NCBI GenBank assembly: GCA_051294375.1
Contig: CM119269.1
Coordinates: 6,035,531-6,099,530, forward strand
Direction: 5' to 3'
Length of the DNA: 64,000 bases
Source of the DNA: Paraspadella gotoi
Taxonomy: Eukaryota > Chaetognatha
The number at the start of each line of letters is the position of its first letter. Position 1 is the first letter of the stretch. Shown here in pieces: positions 23,375 to 34,199 of this stretch. Under the pieces are notes generated by a model. That model did not search any database. It saw nothing but the letters and a program-made list of their open reading frames with translations, and was not told where the DNA came from. Position numbers and translations under genes: made by a program.

Positions 23375-24035
23375 GTGTGGAAAAAAAAGAGAGAGAGAGA
23401 GAGAGTTAGGTCAATCTCAGGTCACGTGAATGAGCCGGTAAATCACGAGATGAATGGTCCAGTAAATTTCGGGGATATCTGGAATGAATTTCCTCTGACT
23501 AGTGAAACTTCTTCTCACCAATGTTACTTAACTTCTTTGCTATCGCGATTTCCTTATGATCTTTTATCTTTTCTCGCTTCTTGCGAATTTTTAATTTCAT
23601 TTTATTTTCCATTTATTTTTTATCTTTCTTTCCCTTTCTTTCCTCTACCTAAAAAAACCATAAGACTAAGAAATACGATCAATAAATAAAAGCCTCGGAA
23701 TTCTGTAAATAAAACGCATGTTTTATTCTTCCCAGGAACTTTTCTTTTATTTACGTTAAAATATTCAATATCTCCGAACAGGTCTAACTTTTAAAAGGTT
23801 ACATTATTATTATTATTATCATTATTATTAATATTATTAAGTAGAAAAACTACGGAAAGAGGCAGCTCGTGATAAAAGATTCTGAAGCTAGCATATCGAC
23901 ATATTTACAAATCATTTTCTCGACGAACCAAATATTTTCAAAAACACAGTTGCTTTAGCTTTTTTCTCGATCACAAATTCTTTAGAAAAAAATATCGTCT
24001 GACTTTTGCTTAAATCTTTTTTAAGAACATTGCTC

Positions 24036-24100
24036 ATTGCCCAACTGTTGCAAAGCCCTTGACCAACGTTGTCCCACTGTTGCCCGACTGTTGCGCGACG
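24036..24100 (+). repeat. short tandem repeat of CCCRACTGTTG
   Basis: Four variants of an 11-12 base unit (CCCAACTGTTG, CCAACGTTG, CCCACTGTTG, CCCGACTGTTG). It produces Cys/Pro-rich translations. Confidence 0.7.
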
Positions 24101-24206
24101 ACGAAAATACTTCTCTCTTTCGATTCTCAATTTCTGTCCGACGTCCGCCCACCAGTTTTCTCCGCTCCGCATCTTCGGTCGGACGGAGGAAAGGATCCGT
24201 CGAATC

Positions 24207-24208
24207 GA

Positions 24209-24243
<35 letters not shown>
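24207..24243. repeat. (CT)n microsatellite
   Basis: Pure CT run followed by pyrimidine-rich sequence to about 24360. Confidence 0.93.
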
Positions 24244-24244
<1 letters not shown>

Positions 24245-24644
24245 ATTTTCTCTTCTCTCATTCTCCCTCTTCCATTCTCCTCTTTCCTCTTTTCTCCTTT
24301 CTTCATCCTTCCTCCATTCCCTCTCCTTTCCTCCCTCTTCTTCTGTCCCATCGTTTACCCTTTCAGTTTCGACATTTTAATCCTTTTTCTTCCGCCATCT
24401 TGTTCCCAGCCTTCTATTCCTTCGTTTGTCTCTTCTCGTCCCACAATTAGAGTCTTTTCACTTCTGTCTATTAACTTATAGTAAAGCATCTCTAGCAATA
24501 TTCATAAATGTTTTCCGCTGTCCTTTATTATGTCGTTTCGCTACTGTTGCCTATATTAATTTCCTTTGCATCTTAAAACATCTTGACTTTTCTTCACAGC
24601 GACTTTCCAACATCATCTCAGCAGAATAACTTTCTTTTTAGCCC

Positions 24645-24900
24645 AAACTGAGACCCCCCGTCCACAGCCGGGTTACCTGTGATGCCCATTGGGATGGTGC
24701 ATCTCACTGTTGGCGTTGGGGGCTTCCGACGCTCAGTGACGCCTCCAGTCACTGGCGCGGTTACCCGAGGACGGTATCGCTTTGCCAACGCATAGGGAAG
24801 TGTGGATGGAACACTACGCCTGGGATGGTGTGTTCCCCCTCTGAGCCAATGGTATTGGCTGAACGATGGAGGATGTGAGGTGGTATGAATATACCACCAC
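24645..24900 (-). mobile_element. hairpin-chain repeat, copy R (inverted)
   Basis: The reverse complement aligns along its length with copy L. Stems seen on the plus strand: GATGCCC/GTGCATC (24681-24703, one mismatch), CAGTGAC/GTCACTG (24734-24754), GGAACAC/GTGTTCC (24808-24836), AGCCAAT/ATTGGCT (24845-24861) and GGTGGTAT/ATACCACC (24879-24898). The last stem has T:A where copy L has C:G. Copies L and R face each other across about 1.9 kb. Confidence 0.75.
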
Positions 24901-25373
24901 AATACCCTCCCTGGCACAAACACCACGCCTCTCTACTGACGCAAATCTCGCTACCCTCTCCACTCAAATCTCAAATGCCCTCGCCCCACCTCCCGACTCC
25001 AATGCCCATTCCCGCATCGCGATATTTAATGGCCTTCTCCAAGTTGCGACAATTCCGGCAATAATGAGTTTCCAGGAAAATAAATGAGCATCGTCTCGAA
25101 CAGCGGATCTCGCGCTGAATTTTAAAGCCTTCTCTTTTGTGCTCTCAAAAATATGAGTCTCAACGTTTAATGTCGCTAATTTTTGCCTCATCTTTTGTTG
25201 TCACTTCCACCATTTTCGGCTTGCCTCTATCAAACTGGTAACTAGACAAGTTTCGTCCCCAAAGTCAGTCCAACCTAGTCGTTTGTCAGTCGTCATGCGG
25301 TTGCATCCTGCGTCACCCTCCCGCGTCTCGTATTAGTGCCTCCTTGCTCTAATTCTCCACCGTTTTTCCTCAG

Positions 25374-25614
25374 AGATTTTCTTCAGCATCTCAAACCCGA
25401 TCCTCTTCCCTTACCCTGCCCAAACTCTCTCACACTTCCCCACCGCCCCCGCTTCGCCTTACCTACTTCGCCCTCCATCGCGAGTTAATCTTCTCAATGA
25501 TGATGAATCGTCGGCGTCGGTCGACGCGCCGAAAGTCGGAGAGCCTGAGAGCCTGAGAGCCGGAGAGTCTGAGAGCGAACGAAGAGGTCGCTGCCATCCG
25601 AGAGCGATATCGCG
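25374..25614 (+). CDS. candidate exon, unknown product
   Basis: A strong acceptor (CCGTTTTTCCTCAG, ending 25373) and a strong donor (GTGAGC at 25615) enclose 241 nt. Only the frame entering in phase 2 is open throughout; it turns acidic and serine-rich (RVNLLNDDESSASVDAPK, then VGEPESLRAGESESERR). Near 25530-25575 there is a decamer-like repeat (GAGAGCCT), so part of the frame may be repeat-driven. A long open frame also exists on the opposite strand. No homologue is recognised. Confidence 0.3.
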
Positions 25615-25689
25615 GTGAGCATCTCGAAGCGAGGCTTTGTCACTCCAATTGTCTAGAATCTCCATGAAGAATTCATTTAGTCGAGTGAG

Positions 25690-25714
25690 TCTCTCTCTCT
25701 CTCTCTCTCTCTCT
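25690..25714. repeat. (CT)n microsatellite, short
   Basis: About 12 CT units. Confidence 0.9.
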
Positions 25715-25830
25715 CCTACCACTTTAAATCTCCTGTGATAATGATAGTGACTTCTCACGAACTTTCTCCCCACTCTCCCCTCCACACCCCAAAGTTCACC
25801 AAAGATCACAAGACGCACAGGAATCACAAG

Positions 25831-25879
25831 ATGGCGGAAGAGGAGAATTTGTTTCGGGTTCACTTTCGGCGTCGCCCGC
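25831..25879 (+). CDS. probable first coding exon, unknown gene
   Basis: An ATG in strong initiation context (CACAAGATGGCG: purine at -3, G at +4) opens the frame MAEEENLFRVHFRRRP and meets a consensus donor (GTGAGT at 25880) after 16 codons plus one base. The AAGATGGCGG word over the start is the YY1-type motif often found at animal initiation sites (established for vertebrates and flies). The surroundings are CpG-richer than average and TATA-less. Downstream exons were not found; MGPRALFTRM at 26089, with its own donor GTGAGC, is a weaker alternative start. Product unknown. Confidence 0.4.
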
Positions 25880-26369
25880 GTGAGTCCTCGTTTATCACGG
25901 GTCAGACCTTTAGCCTCCGCGCCGAGCCCTTTTCCCATTCGCTTTTGTTTATGGCTTCACTTTTGCTTTTTTTTCCAATGTTTTAGTTAAATACTTTGCT
26001 TTTCGCTTCATTTCTCTTTGCATTTTGCTCTTTCTTTTAATCTTATTTTACATTCTCCGTTGCTTTTTTTTCTTTTTTCATTAACGAAATGGGGCCAAGG
26101 GCACTTTTCACGAGAATGGTGAGCGCGAATCTCGGTGTTGATCACGTGCCCTGGCACGACCATCGCGCTTCTCTCGGTTAGGGTCAGTCGGTCGGTCGAT
26201 CGGTGGCCCAGAAATTCAGAGCGCTGTGAACTCGTGGAAGAATGTGAGATAAAGAATCACTGGATGAATTTCCTCGTCTGGCCAATGAGCTGAATAACGA
26301 CAGTGACGATAACAACACACTGAGGTTTGTCGCTGTTTCAAAATCAGTGAAATCTTTAGGTTTGATGAT

Positions 26370-26513
26370 TTTAGCGTCGTCGTCGTCGTGTCTTCGTCGT
26401 CGTCGTCTTCGTCGTCTCGTTGTCATTTGTTTTGTTTCTTATCATCCAGCGTAAGCATAATTCAATCATTAAAAAAACGAAAAGGCTGACTTGACGTACT
26501 TGAAAGGCAAAAT

Positions 26514-26544
<31 letters not shown>

Positions 26545-26545
26545 T
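26370..26545. repeat. two (GTC)n runs
   Basis: GTC triplets at 26370-26420 (interrupted by TTC) and a purer run at 26513-26545. Confidence 0.9.
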
Positions 26546-27001
26546 CCGGCCCAGAAAATTAAATTTAGAAAAATTTTAAATCCAATTTTTCTCGATTTTT
26601 TCGATTTTTCATGAAACGAATCATTTGAGTTCATCTCAGTTTTCCTCATTCGTTTTAAATTTTTATCGTCGCGAATTTGTCTTCCGTTTTTATTTTCTTT
26701 CTTTCTTTTATTCTCGTTGATGCGTTGATGCGTCTTTATAGGGACTTTTTTTGGTTGCAGCTTAACTCCTCGATCGAACTTAGTAATAGGGAAATTTTTA
26801 CAACCAATGTAAAAATAATTGTCTCATTGAATAAATAGCCTATCTTGACTCTAACTATTGAACAGGCTATGTACGATTAAGCTAAACATCTTATTTTTTT
26901 TCATAAAATACAGTACGTATAATATAATTAAAACAAAAAGAGGAAATATCAATAGAGAGAGACTGACACGAAAAAAGGTTTAACTTACCCTCCGCAAGGA
27001 A

Positions 27002-27017
27002 AGGTCATAAAAGGTCA
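27002..27017 (+). promoter_or_regulatory. DR4-type nuclear receptor element
   Basis: Two perfect AGGTCA half-sites in direct repeat with a 4-base spacer (TAAA). AGGTCA direct repeats are known binding sites for nuclear receptor dimers. It is degraded in copy C near 38101. Confidence 0.4.
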
Positions 27018-27079
27018 AAATAATCAGGCGAACGAGATTCCGTCTTTCTTATTAATTAGTTCTCGCCGAAGACGAATTG

Positions 27080-27152
27080 CCACGCCCACTTCCAACGTCA
27101 AATTTGACGTAAGATTAATTGCCACGCCCTCTTCGAACGTCAAATTTGACGT
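27080..27152 (+). promoter_or_regulatory. duplicated 42 bp module: CCACGCCC plus 16 bp palindrome
   Basis: CCACGCCC (27080-27087, 27122-27129) and the perfect palindrome ACGTCAAATTTGACGT (27095-27110, 27137-27152) occur twice with an identical 42 bp offset. The palindrome holds two TGACGT half-sites (ATF/CREB-like); CCACGCCC is the KLF/SP type of box. Function is inferred from symmetry and repetition. Confidence 0.45.
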
Positions 27153-27215
27153 CGTTTCGCAAAATCGTACGACTTGAGGAAGAATTAACCTATAATTTCG
27201 AATCCGACCCAGTGC

Positions 27216-27239
27216 GACACACACACACACACACACACA
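27216..27239. repeat. (CA)n microsatellite
   Basis: About 12 CA units. Counterparts are at 33394-33411 (inverted) and 38361-38382. Confidence 0.92.
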
Positions 27240-27485
27240 ACGCATTTGGCCTACGAGCCAGGCTGAAAAACTTGGCCCACCCCGATAGCTTTCGCCGTCG
27301 AATCGATTAGCATCCATGTCATTCACGGCATTTAATTATCATTATTGACTAATTAATCTATTCGTTGCAATTTGTGAAAGAATGAAGCTATATAGCTAAA
27401 ATATTATTTTGCTCCCTCTTTTCAAACCCCGGTCGCAAAACTTTATTTCGTTAAGTTATTCGGTATATTTTTCTAGACAAATGTA

Positions 27486-27506
27486 TGAAATTGGTACAAC
27501 CAATAT
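27486..27506 (-). mobile_element. 20-mer of the TTGGTTGTACCAATTTCATA family
   Basis: The minus strand reads TTGGTTGTACCAATTTCATA, identical to the copies at 7847 and 9696. Confidence 0.6.
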
Positions 27507-28907
27507 AAATATAAATATATTTGAATATATTTTCGTTTTCGCCACATTTTACAATTAGCCAACTCTCGATTTTGATTTCAATAAATCGATTCGTCTCATT
27601 TTATCTCGACCACCTCCGCTATCAGTTTTCTCATCTTCCATCTCTCTCTTTTATTTTCTCTCTCTGTATGATGTTCTTTTATTTTCGTCATAAATTCTAT
27701 TTCTAGTCATTAAATTCTTTTTCTTTTTATTTTCACTCTCCGTCCCATTCTCTTTCGTCATAAATTCTCGCACCAGCAATTTCCGAGAAATTCCTTTTTT
27801 TTCGTATTCTAAGTTACCATCATTCGCTTTCGTCTATCTCATACAATTAGAAATCACGTTTTGAGACTAGTTTACTACACATTCATTATTACTTACTTCG
27901 TCTTCCTCATCCTCTTCCTCCTTCTCCCTTCCTCTTACTTCACATTCCATCCTGCCTCCTTCTCCTCTTCATCTACCTCTCCCTCCTCTCCTCCTCCTCC
28001 TCCTCTCCTCCTCTGCCTCCCTCCTCAATCATTTCTTCGCGCTCCGATAATTCCGATTTCATCTTAAGTACTCGTAGGCCACTTCTAACCTCCCTCTTCT
28101 CTCTTCCTCCTCCCTCTTGCACATCCTTCCTGTGCCTCCCTCTTCCTTCCTCTCTTATCCAATCCTTCCTATCCTATTACCACCCGTCATCTTTTTCCTC
28201 TTACTATCACTCTCTCACTCCGTCCTCTCCTCACAACCAATCTTTCCTTTCTTCCCTCTTCCTCTCGCTTCTTTAAACATATTCTCCATTCACCCATTTC
28301 TGGCCGCTCCAATCCACTTATTTCATCCTCATTTCCTTCTACTCCTCCTCCTCCTCTAATGCTCTATGCCCTAAGATTCCCCTGCCCCCCCCCCCCGCCG
28401 CACGTTCCCCCACCGGATGCTCCCCCCTATAAAAAAAAACTTCCCAGAATCAAATCCGGCCCAGATGGCGTTCGACGTATCTAGTTATCTTGTCCATACA
28501 ATATTCGAAACGGCACTCGAAAAAAAGAGAGAGGGAAGCAAAAGAGAACTAATTTTTTTTAACCCGCACTGACCGTTTCGCGTGATCTAAGACACTTGGA
28601 CAGAGGAAGCATCTCGTTGACCTTTCCTCCTCCTTTTTTTCCTCGATTGGCTTATGTTTGTCCCGGTCTACGCAGCTCACAGTTTGTCTCCCTGGTCCCG
28701 ATCTCCGGTTCTGTTTTTCAGGCTTCTTCTCCGGAGTGTCGGGACAGCTATTTTTTTTTTTTTTTTTTTTGCGACTTCTCTCTTCGTCTTTTTGTCGTCA
28801 GTTCTTCCCGGGAATTTTAATACCAGCTCGTCCAACTCGCTTGAGCCTTTCCGTGACTATCCGCACATGATTGCATGCTTGAGCTATGAAACAGAGCGTT
28901 GTTTGCG

Positions 28908-28964
28908 TGCGCGCACGTTGCGCGTCAGCGTCTTATGAGAGCGACCGCACAACGTTGCGGTCGC
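28908..28964. promoter_or_regulatory. strong GC-rich palindromes
   Basis: CGTGCGCGCACG (about 28908-28919) is a perfect 12 bp palindrome. GCGACCGCA (28941-28949) and TGCGGTCGC (28956-28964) form a perfect 9 bp stem with a 6-base loop. Both lie in a CpG-rich patch present in copy A. Confidence 0.5.
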
Positions 28965-29055
28965 GGAACGCTCAGAAAGAGATTTGGGGGCGTATTGGTT
29001 GAACGTTAACCTATGCCGAAATATTCATTTTTAGTACACCTTTTCGCTCCAGCTT

Positions 29056-29222
29056 GAGAGTAAGGAAGAGAGTAGATGAGAAAAGAGGAGAGAGAAGAGA
29101 GAGAGAGAGGAGAGAGACCAGAGCAGGAGAGAAGGACGAGAGAGACGAGGAGAGAGAGCGAGATGGAGAGGAGAGAGAGGACGAGCAAGAGAGAGAGAAA
29201 GAGAGAAGAGAAGAGAAGAGCG
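29056..29222. repeat. GA-rich purine tract
   Basis: Imperfect GA/GAGG/GACGAG repeat. The counterpart in copy C (39840-39915) is shorter. Confidence 0.85.
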
Positions 29223-30117
29223 ATAGCACAAAGCATCACTAGACGCAAGTTGGATGAGCCGAACGCTGAAGAATAATATTTGGTTAGCAAGGAGAAAGGT
29301 AATAGTATGGAGATTTTGCGGTAAAAGTGAAAGGTTTGTGAACGAAACGAGCTCCTCTGCTGCCTCACCGTGAGGAGCGTGAAAGTGAAAGAAGAAGAGA
29401 TAATGCGACCTATCAGAAGGACGAAACCAAAGCCGCCGAGCGATAGGGCGCTGCTTTACACGAAAATAGGGCTTTACTACTTCCAAAACTGAAATAAGGC
29501 TGCTCCACGAAAAGGGTCTGACTCGACGAACTAGTAGACAGGGAGCCTGCTACGCGAATAGTCGACAGTGAAATCACATACAACCCAATAGATGAGCAAA
29601 GGAATAAAGAAAGTAAGGATTTTCGCCGACATTTTCCCTCTAATTGAGAAGGTCATTAAATGATCGGAGAGGAAAGAAGGAAAGAGACAACCGTCGAGGC
29701 GAAAAAAAGTAATTGGAACGGGGAGGCAAATGATGGCTTCGAAGCGCCGTTGCAAAAATTTCATGGGAGTCAAAGGTTCGAATATACGAAGGACTCGTTG
29801 GCGGAAATGATGATGAAGATGAACTGATGATAGAAATTTGATGAATGAGATGCACTGAATCTGACTGATGAAACACTCTCATCATACATCTACAAAAAAA
29901 TGTGGTCACCTATATTTACTTACAGGCACCACGGTACACAACACCACGACAACCCACGGACACGACACCCGAACACAACCACAAAACCCAACAACATGGC
30001 ACGCACACACCATGCATCACCAACATTTTTATATGTGTCGACGCAACAGCCCCAAATAAGCAAACGCACACACACCACCCACACCTGGTGTGGGGTGTTG
30101 ATGGAGCACATCGAACG

Positions 30118-30560
30118 ATGAATGATGAATGATTCAATTGATAAATGTAGAATGATGATGCATGATAAATGATGATGACGCATGCATGATGAACTGCATG
30201 ATCGATTACTCGTAGATGATCGAATGATGATGAAAATCAACGACGATGATGATGATACCGATAATGATGATGATCCACGATGAATGGATGAACGATCGAT
30301 GAACATCAACGATGATGATAATGATTGATCGATTATGATCGATGATGATGATGATCGATCGATTCACGACAAAATCAACGATGAATGGATAAGTGATGAC
30401 TGATAATGGATAAATGATGATGATAGATGATCGATGATGAAAATAACGATTGACGATGCATGATGATGATTGATGATGAGTGAATTATGAACTGATGACG
30501 GATGATGATGAATTGACTCGCACTGATGATGATGATGCATGATCGACAAGACGAAGTGCA
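30118..30560. repeat. (GAT)n-rich degenerate tract
   Basis: Long stretch of GAT, GATG, CGATGAT and ATGAATGAT words. The copy C equivalent is 40470-41000. It is preceded at 29916-30105 by an AC-rich, G-poor stretch that copy C lacks. Confidence 0.9.
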
Positions 30561-30951
30561 CCGATGACGACGCGCGCGGAGGAGCTGTGCAACACTTTGA
30601 GATTTCGCGTCTCCTTCTCAAACTTTTTTCTCTACTCGCTTAATTTTTTTTCTATCTCTTTTTTCTTCCCTAGCCTATCTCTTTTCTCCCTCTCTCCTCA
30701 AGGAGGAAAATGAGAGAGTGACTCCTAAAAACACACAAACCTCTGAAGCCCTTCCACCCAGTTTTCTCTCTCTTTTCTTCTTCTTATTTTCGTACCTCCA
30801 TTTCTTATCTCTATTCCTTTTTTTCCTCATTTATCACTTTTCACTTATATTACTATATTTCCGTCGGCGTCCCCTATTCCTCTGCCTCTTCGCTATTTTT
30901 GATAATCCATTTTCCGATTGAAACTCAAACGTGACTGGCATGAGCGAGGCC

Positions 30952-31130
30952 NNNNNNNNNNNNNNNNNNNNNNNNNTTTTTGATTCTCTCTTCGCTTTTG
31001 TCGTCAGTTCTTCCCCGGGAATTTTAAAAGCTCGCCCGCTCGCTTGGCTTTCCTTGCTCCGCTTGGTTGCCTGCTTGCTTGACAGCTTGTTTGCTTTCGT
31101 CGCGGNNNNNNNNNNNNNNNNNNNNNNNNN
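30952..31130. other. two 25-N gaps around a 129-base island
   Basis: Gaps at 30952-30976 and 31106-31130. The island between them repeats copy A sequence near 28790-28850 (GTCGTCAGTTCTTCCC, GGGAATTTTA) and is itself repeated inverted at 31520-31640. Confidence 0.95.
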
Positions 31131-31509
31131 TTGTCTTCGTGTTGGAAATGATGATAGCTTCTTGTTTGTCATTTCCGCTTTCCTCTCTCCTCTCATCTCT
31201 CCTCTCTCTCTTCTCTCTCTTCTCTTCTCTCTCTCTCTCTCACTCGGTGCTTGCTTTTTACTTGAAATTTTTTCTATCATCTCCATTTATTTACATCGGA
31301 AAAAGGCGTTTTTCCTTTGTTTTTTAAAAGCTCTAGTTATCTCTTTGTTTGGAAATAGTCGATCTGGCTCTCTCATCTCTCCGTGCTGTCTAATTTCTAT
31401 CATTACCCGCTCTTTTCTTTCTCATCAAGGCTATAGGGATAAAGGGGCTACATTAAATTAAATCTGTTAATTTCGGCAAAACATATAGTCTAGAAAAAAA
31501 GCCGGCCTC

Positions 31510-33940
31510 ATTTTCTTTATTTCTGATACGAAACGCCGCCCGCGACGGAAAGCAAACGAAGCTGTTCAAGCAAGCATGGCAAATAACCAACGCGGAGCAA
31601 GGAATGCCAGCCGGAAGCGGGCGCAGCTTTAAAAAGGATTCCCTGTGGTGGGAATGGAAACTGATCGTATAAAAAAACTGAAGAGGAGAATCAAAAAAAA
31701 AAAAAAAAAAAAAAAAAATAGCTGTCCCGAATCCGGAGAAAGGAAAGCCGGAAAAAACGAACCCGGAGATCGGGACCCAGGGAGATCAAACTGTGAGTGC
31801 GTTTGTAGAGACCGGGACAAAATAAAGCGCACATCAGAGGAAAAAAAGGAGGAAGGAAAAGGTCAACGAGATGCTTTCCTCTGTCCAAGGTCATAGTCAC
31901 GCGAAACGGTCGTGGGTTAAAAAAATTAGGGTTCTCTTTTTGCTTTCTCCTCTTCTCTTTTTTATCGAGTGTGCCGTTTCGAAATATTGTATGGCACAAG
32001 TTATGTAACCTAGATACGTCGAACGTCCTGCTGGGAGCAAACGGATTTTTGATTCTGGGAAGTTTTTTTATTATAAGGGGGGAGGAATCCGGTGGGGGGT
32101 ACGTGGCGGCGGGGGGGGGGGGCAGGGGAATCTTAGGGCATAGAGCATTAGTAGGAAGTGAGGGAGTTAGAAGTAATATGAGGAATGAAAAAGTTGGATT
32201 GTGACGGCCAGAAATGGGGAAGGATGAAATGAACTTTTGTTTATAAGAAGGAGAGAGACAGAGGAGAAGAAAAGGAAAGGAATTCGGTTTGTTGCCATGG
32301 GAGAGACGGAGTGAGAAGAGTGTATCATGTAAAGTAGGACAAAAGATGACGGTGGTATAGGAAAGGAGAGGAATGTGGAATCATAGAGTAGGAAGGAAGA
32401 GGGAGGTCACTAGGAATGGATCGTGATTAGAAGAGGGAGAGGAGGAAGAGAGAAGAGGGAGGTTAGAAGTGGCCTAACCGAGTAACTTAAGATGAATCGG
32501 AATTATCGGCAGCCGCGAAGAAATGATTGAGGAGGGAGAGAGGGATGGAGGGAGAGGAAAGAGAGGAGGCCAGGAGGGAGAAGGTAGTGGCACAAGTAAG
32601 GAGAAGGAAACGGAAGGAGAAATGGGTAGGAGGAAGAATGAATGAAGAGGAAGAGAGAGGAGAGAGGAGGAAAGAGTATGAGGAGAAGAAAGCGAGTAGG
32701 ATAGATGAATTGAAGAGGGTTAAATAGCGCAACTTATTTCGTGAATGACGCTCCAGGTAGACACGAAACACGAAATAAGAAGGTAAGATAGAAAAAAAAG
32801 GAGAATTTCTGAAAGTATTGGGCTGGTGCGAAGAATTTATGCGAAAAGAGAATGGGACGGAGAGTGAAAAATAAAAAGAAAAGAATTTAATGAACTAGAA
32901 ATATGAATTATAGATGGAAATATAAAATGATTTTCGATATCCATGAGAGTATGAAAATTGGAGAAGTAGAGAGAAGGAAGAGATTGAGATAAAACTGTAT
33001 TTATAAGCGGAAATGGTGGTCGAAAGATAACACTGAGTACTGACTATCCGATTAAATTGACATATCAAAATGCGAAGTTGGCTAATTGTAAAATGTGCGA
33101 AACGAAAATTAATTCAAATATATTATATATTATATATTTGTTGTACCCAATTTATACATTTGTCTGAAAATATTCCGAATCAAACAACGAAATAAAGTTT
33201 TGAAAAGAGCGGACGCAAAATTATATTTTCGCTATAATACGCTTCTTTCTTTCAATCAATTGCAAGAATGATTAATTAGGCCATAATGATAATTAAATGC
33301 CGGAATGACATGGATGCTAATCGAATTCGAACGGCGAAAGCTATCGGGTGGGCAAGTTTTTCAAGCTGGCTCGTAGGCCAAATGCGTTTGTGTTGGTGTG
33401 TGTGTGTGTGTCGCACTGGGTCGGATTCGAATTATAGGTTATTCTTTCCCCTCAGTCGTACGATTTTGCGAGACGTCAAATTGACGTTCGAAGAGGGCGT
33501 GGCAATTAATCTTAACGTCAATTTGACGTTGGAAGTGGGGCGTGGCTAATTCGTCTTCGGCGAGAACTAAATATAAAGAAAGACGGAATCTCGTTCGCCT
33601 GATTTTGACGTCTTTTTGACTTTCTTGCGGAGGGTAAGTTAAAACCTTTTTTTCGGTCAGTCTCTCTCTAGTTGATATTTCCTCTTTTGTTTTAATTATA
33701 TTATACGTACTTGTAGTTTATAGACAATAAAAATATAAGTATGTTATAGAAGCTAAATACGTACATAGCAATCCGTCTTCAATAGTTAGAGTCAGATAGG
33801 CTATTTATTCAATAGAACATTTTTTAGATGGTTGTAAAATTTCTCCGCTTAAACTCATGATGTATTCGATCGAGGAATTTGAACGACGTGGACACGGTAC
33901 CTAAATAAAGTCCCCTATATTAAGACGCGCATCAAATCTT
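31510..33940 (-). repeat. triplicated segment, copy B (inverted)
   Basis: The reverse complement of about 26715-28860. Anchors include the inverted module (GACGTTCGAAGAGGGCGTGG, 33482-33501), the GT tract, CCAAATGCG, the G-run near 32109 against the C-run near 28382, and CAACGAGATGCTTTCC against GGAAGCATCTCGTTG. It has a poly-A at 31696-31719 opposite the poly-T at 28751-28770. Confidence 0.85.
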
Positions 33941-34199
33941 GTGCAATTATTCTATAATCATGTGATAATACTATAGAAAGACAAGTAAAATTAAAGACTG
34001 GAGTAGACATTTGTGAGACGTATCAGGGATATCGTTAATTCAAATTTAAAAACACGAATGAGAAAAATTAACATGAGTGGATCGCTCTCTATAACATGGA
34101 TATGTCACAGCTATTTCTATATATATTGCAGAGGCTATCTTTTACAATTGGATTGAAAAGAGTGTGTTAGTATACTATTTGCTTTGGATATTTAAAGAT

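Larger units (their letters stand above)
26460..30951 (+). repeat. triplicated segment, copy A (direct)
   Basis: This segment recurs inverted at 31510-33940 (copy B, matching about 26715-28860) and directly at 37335-41330 (copy C, matching most of A). Shared landmarks are the AAGGTCATAAAAGGTCA stretch, the palindromic module at 27080-27152, a CA tract, CCGATAATTCC, GAAATAGGGCTGCT words, a long (GAT)n tract and a final CGATTGAAACTCAA. It ends at a 25-N gap. No gene is supported inside. Copies differ mainly by small indels. Confidence 0.85.
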
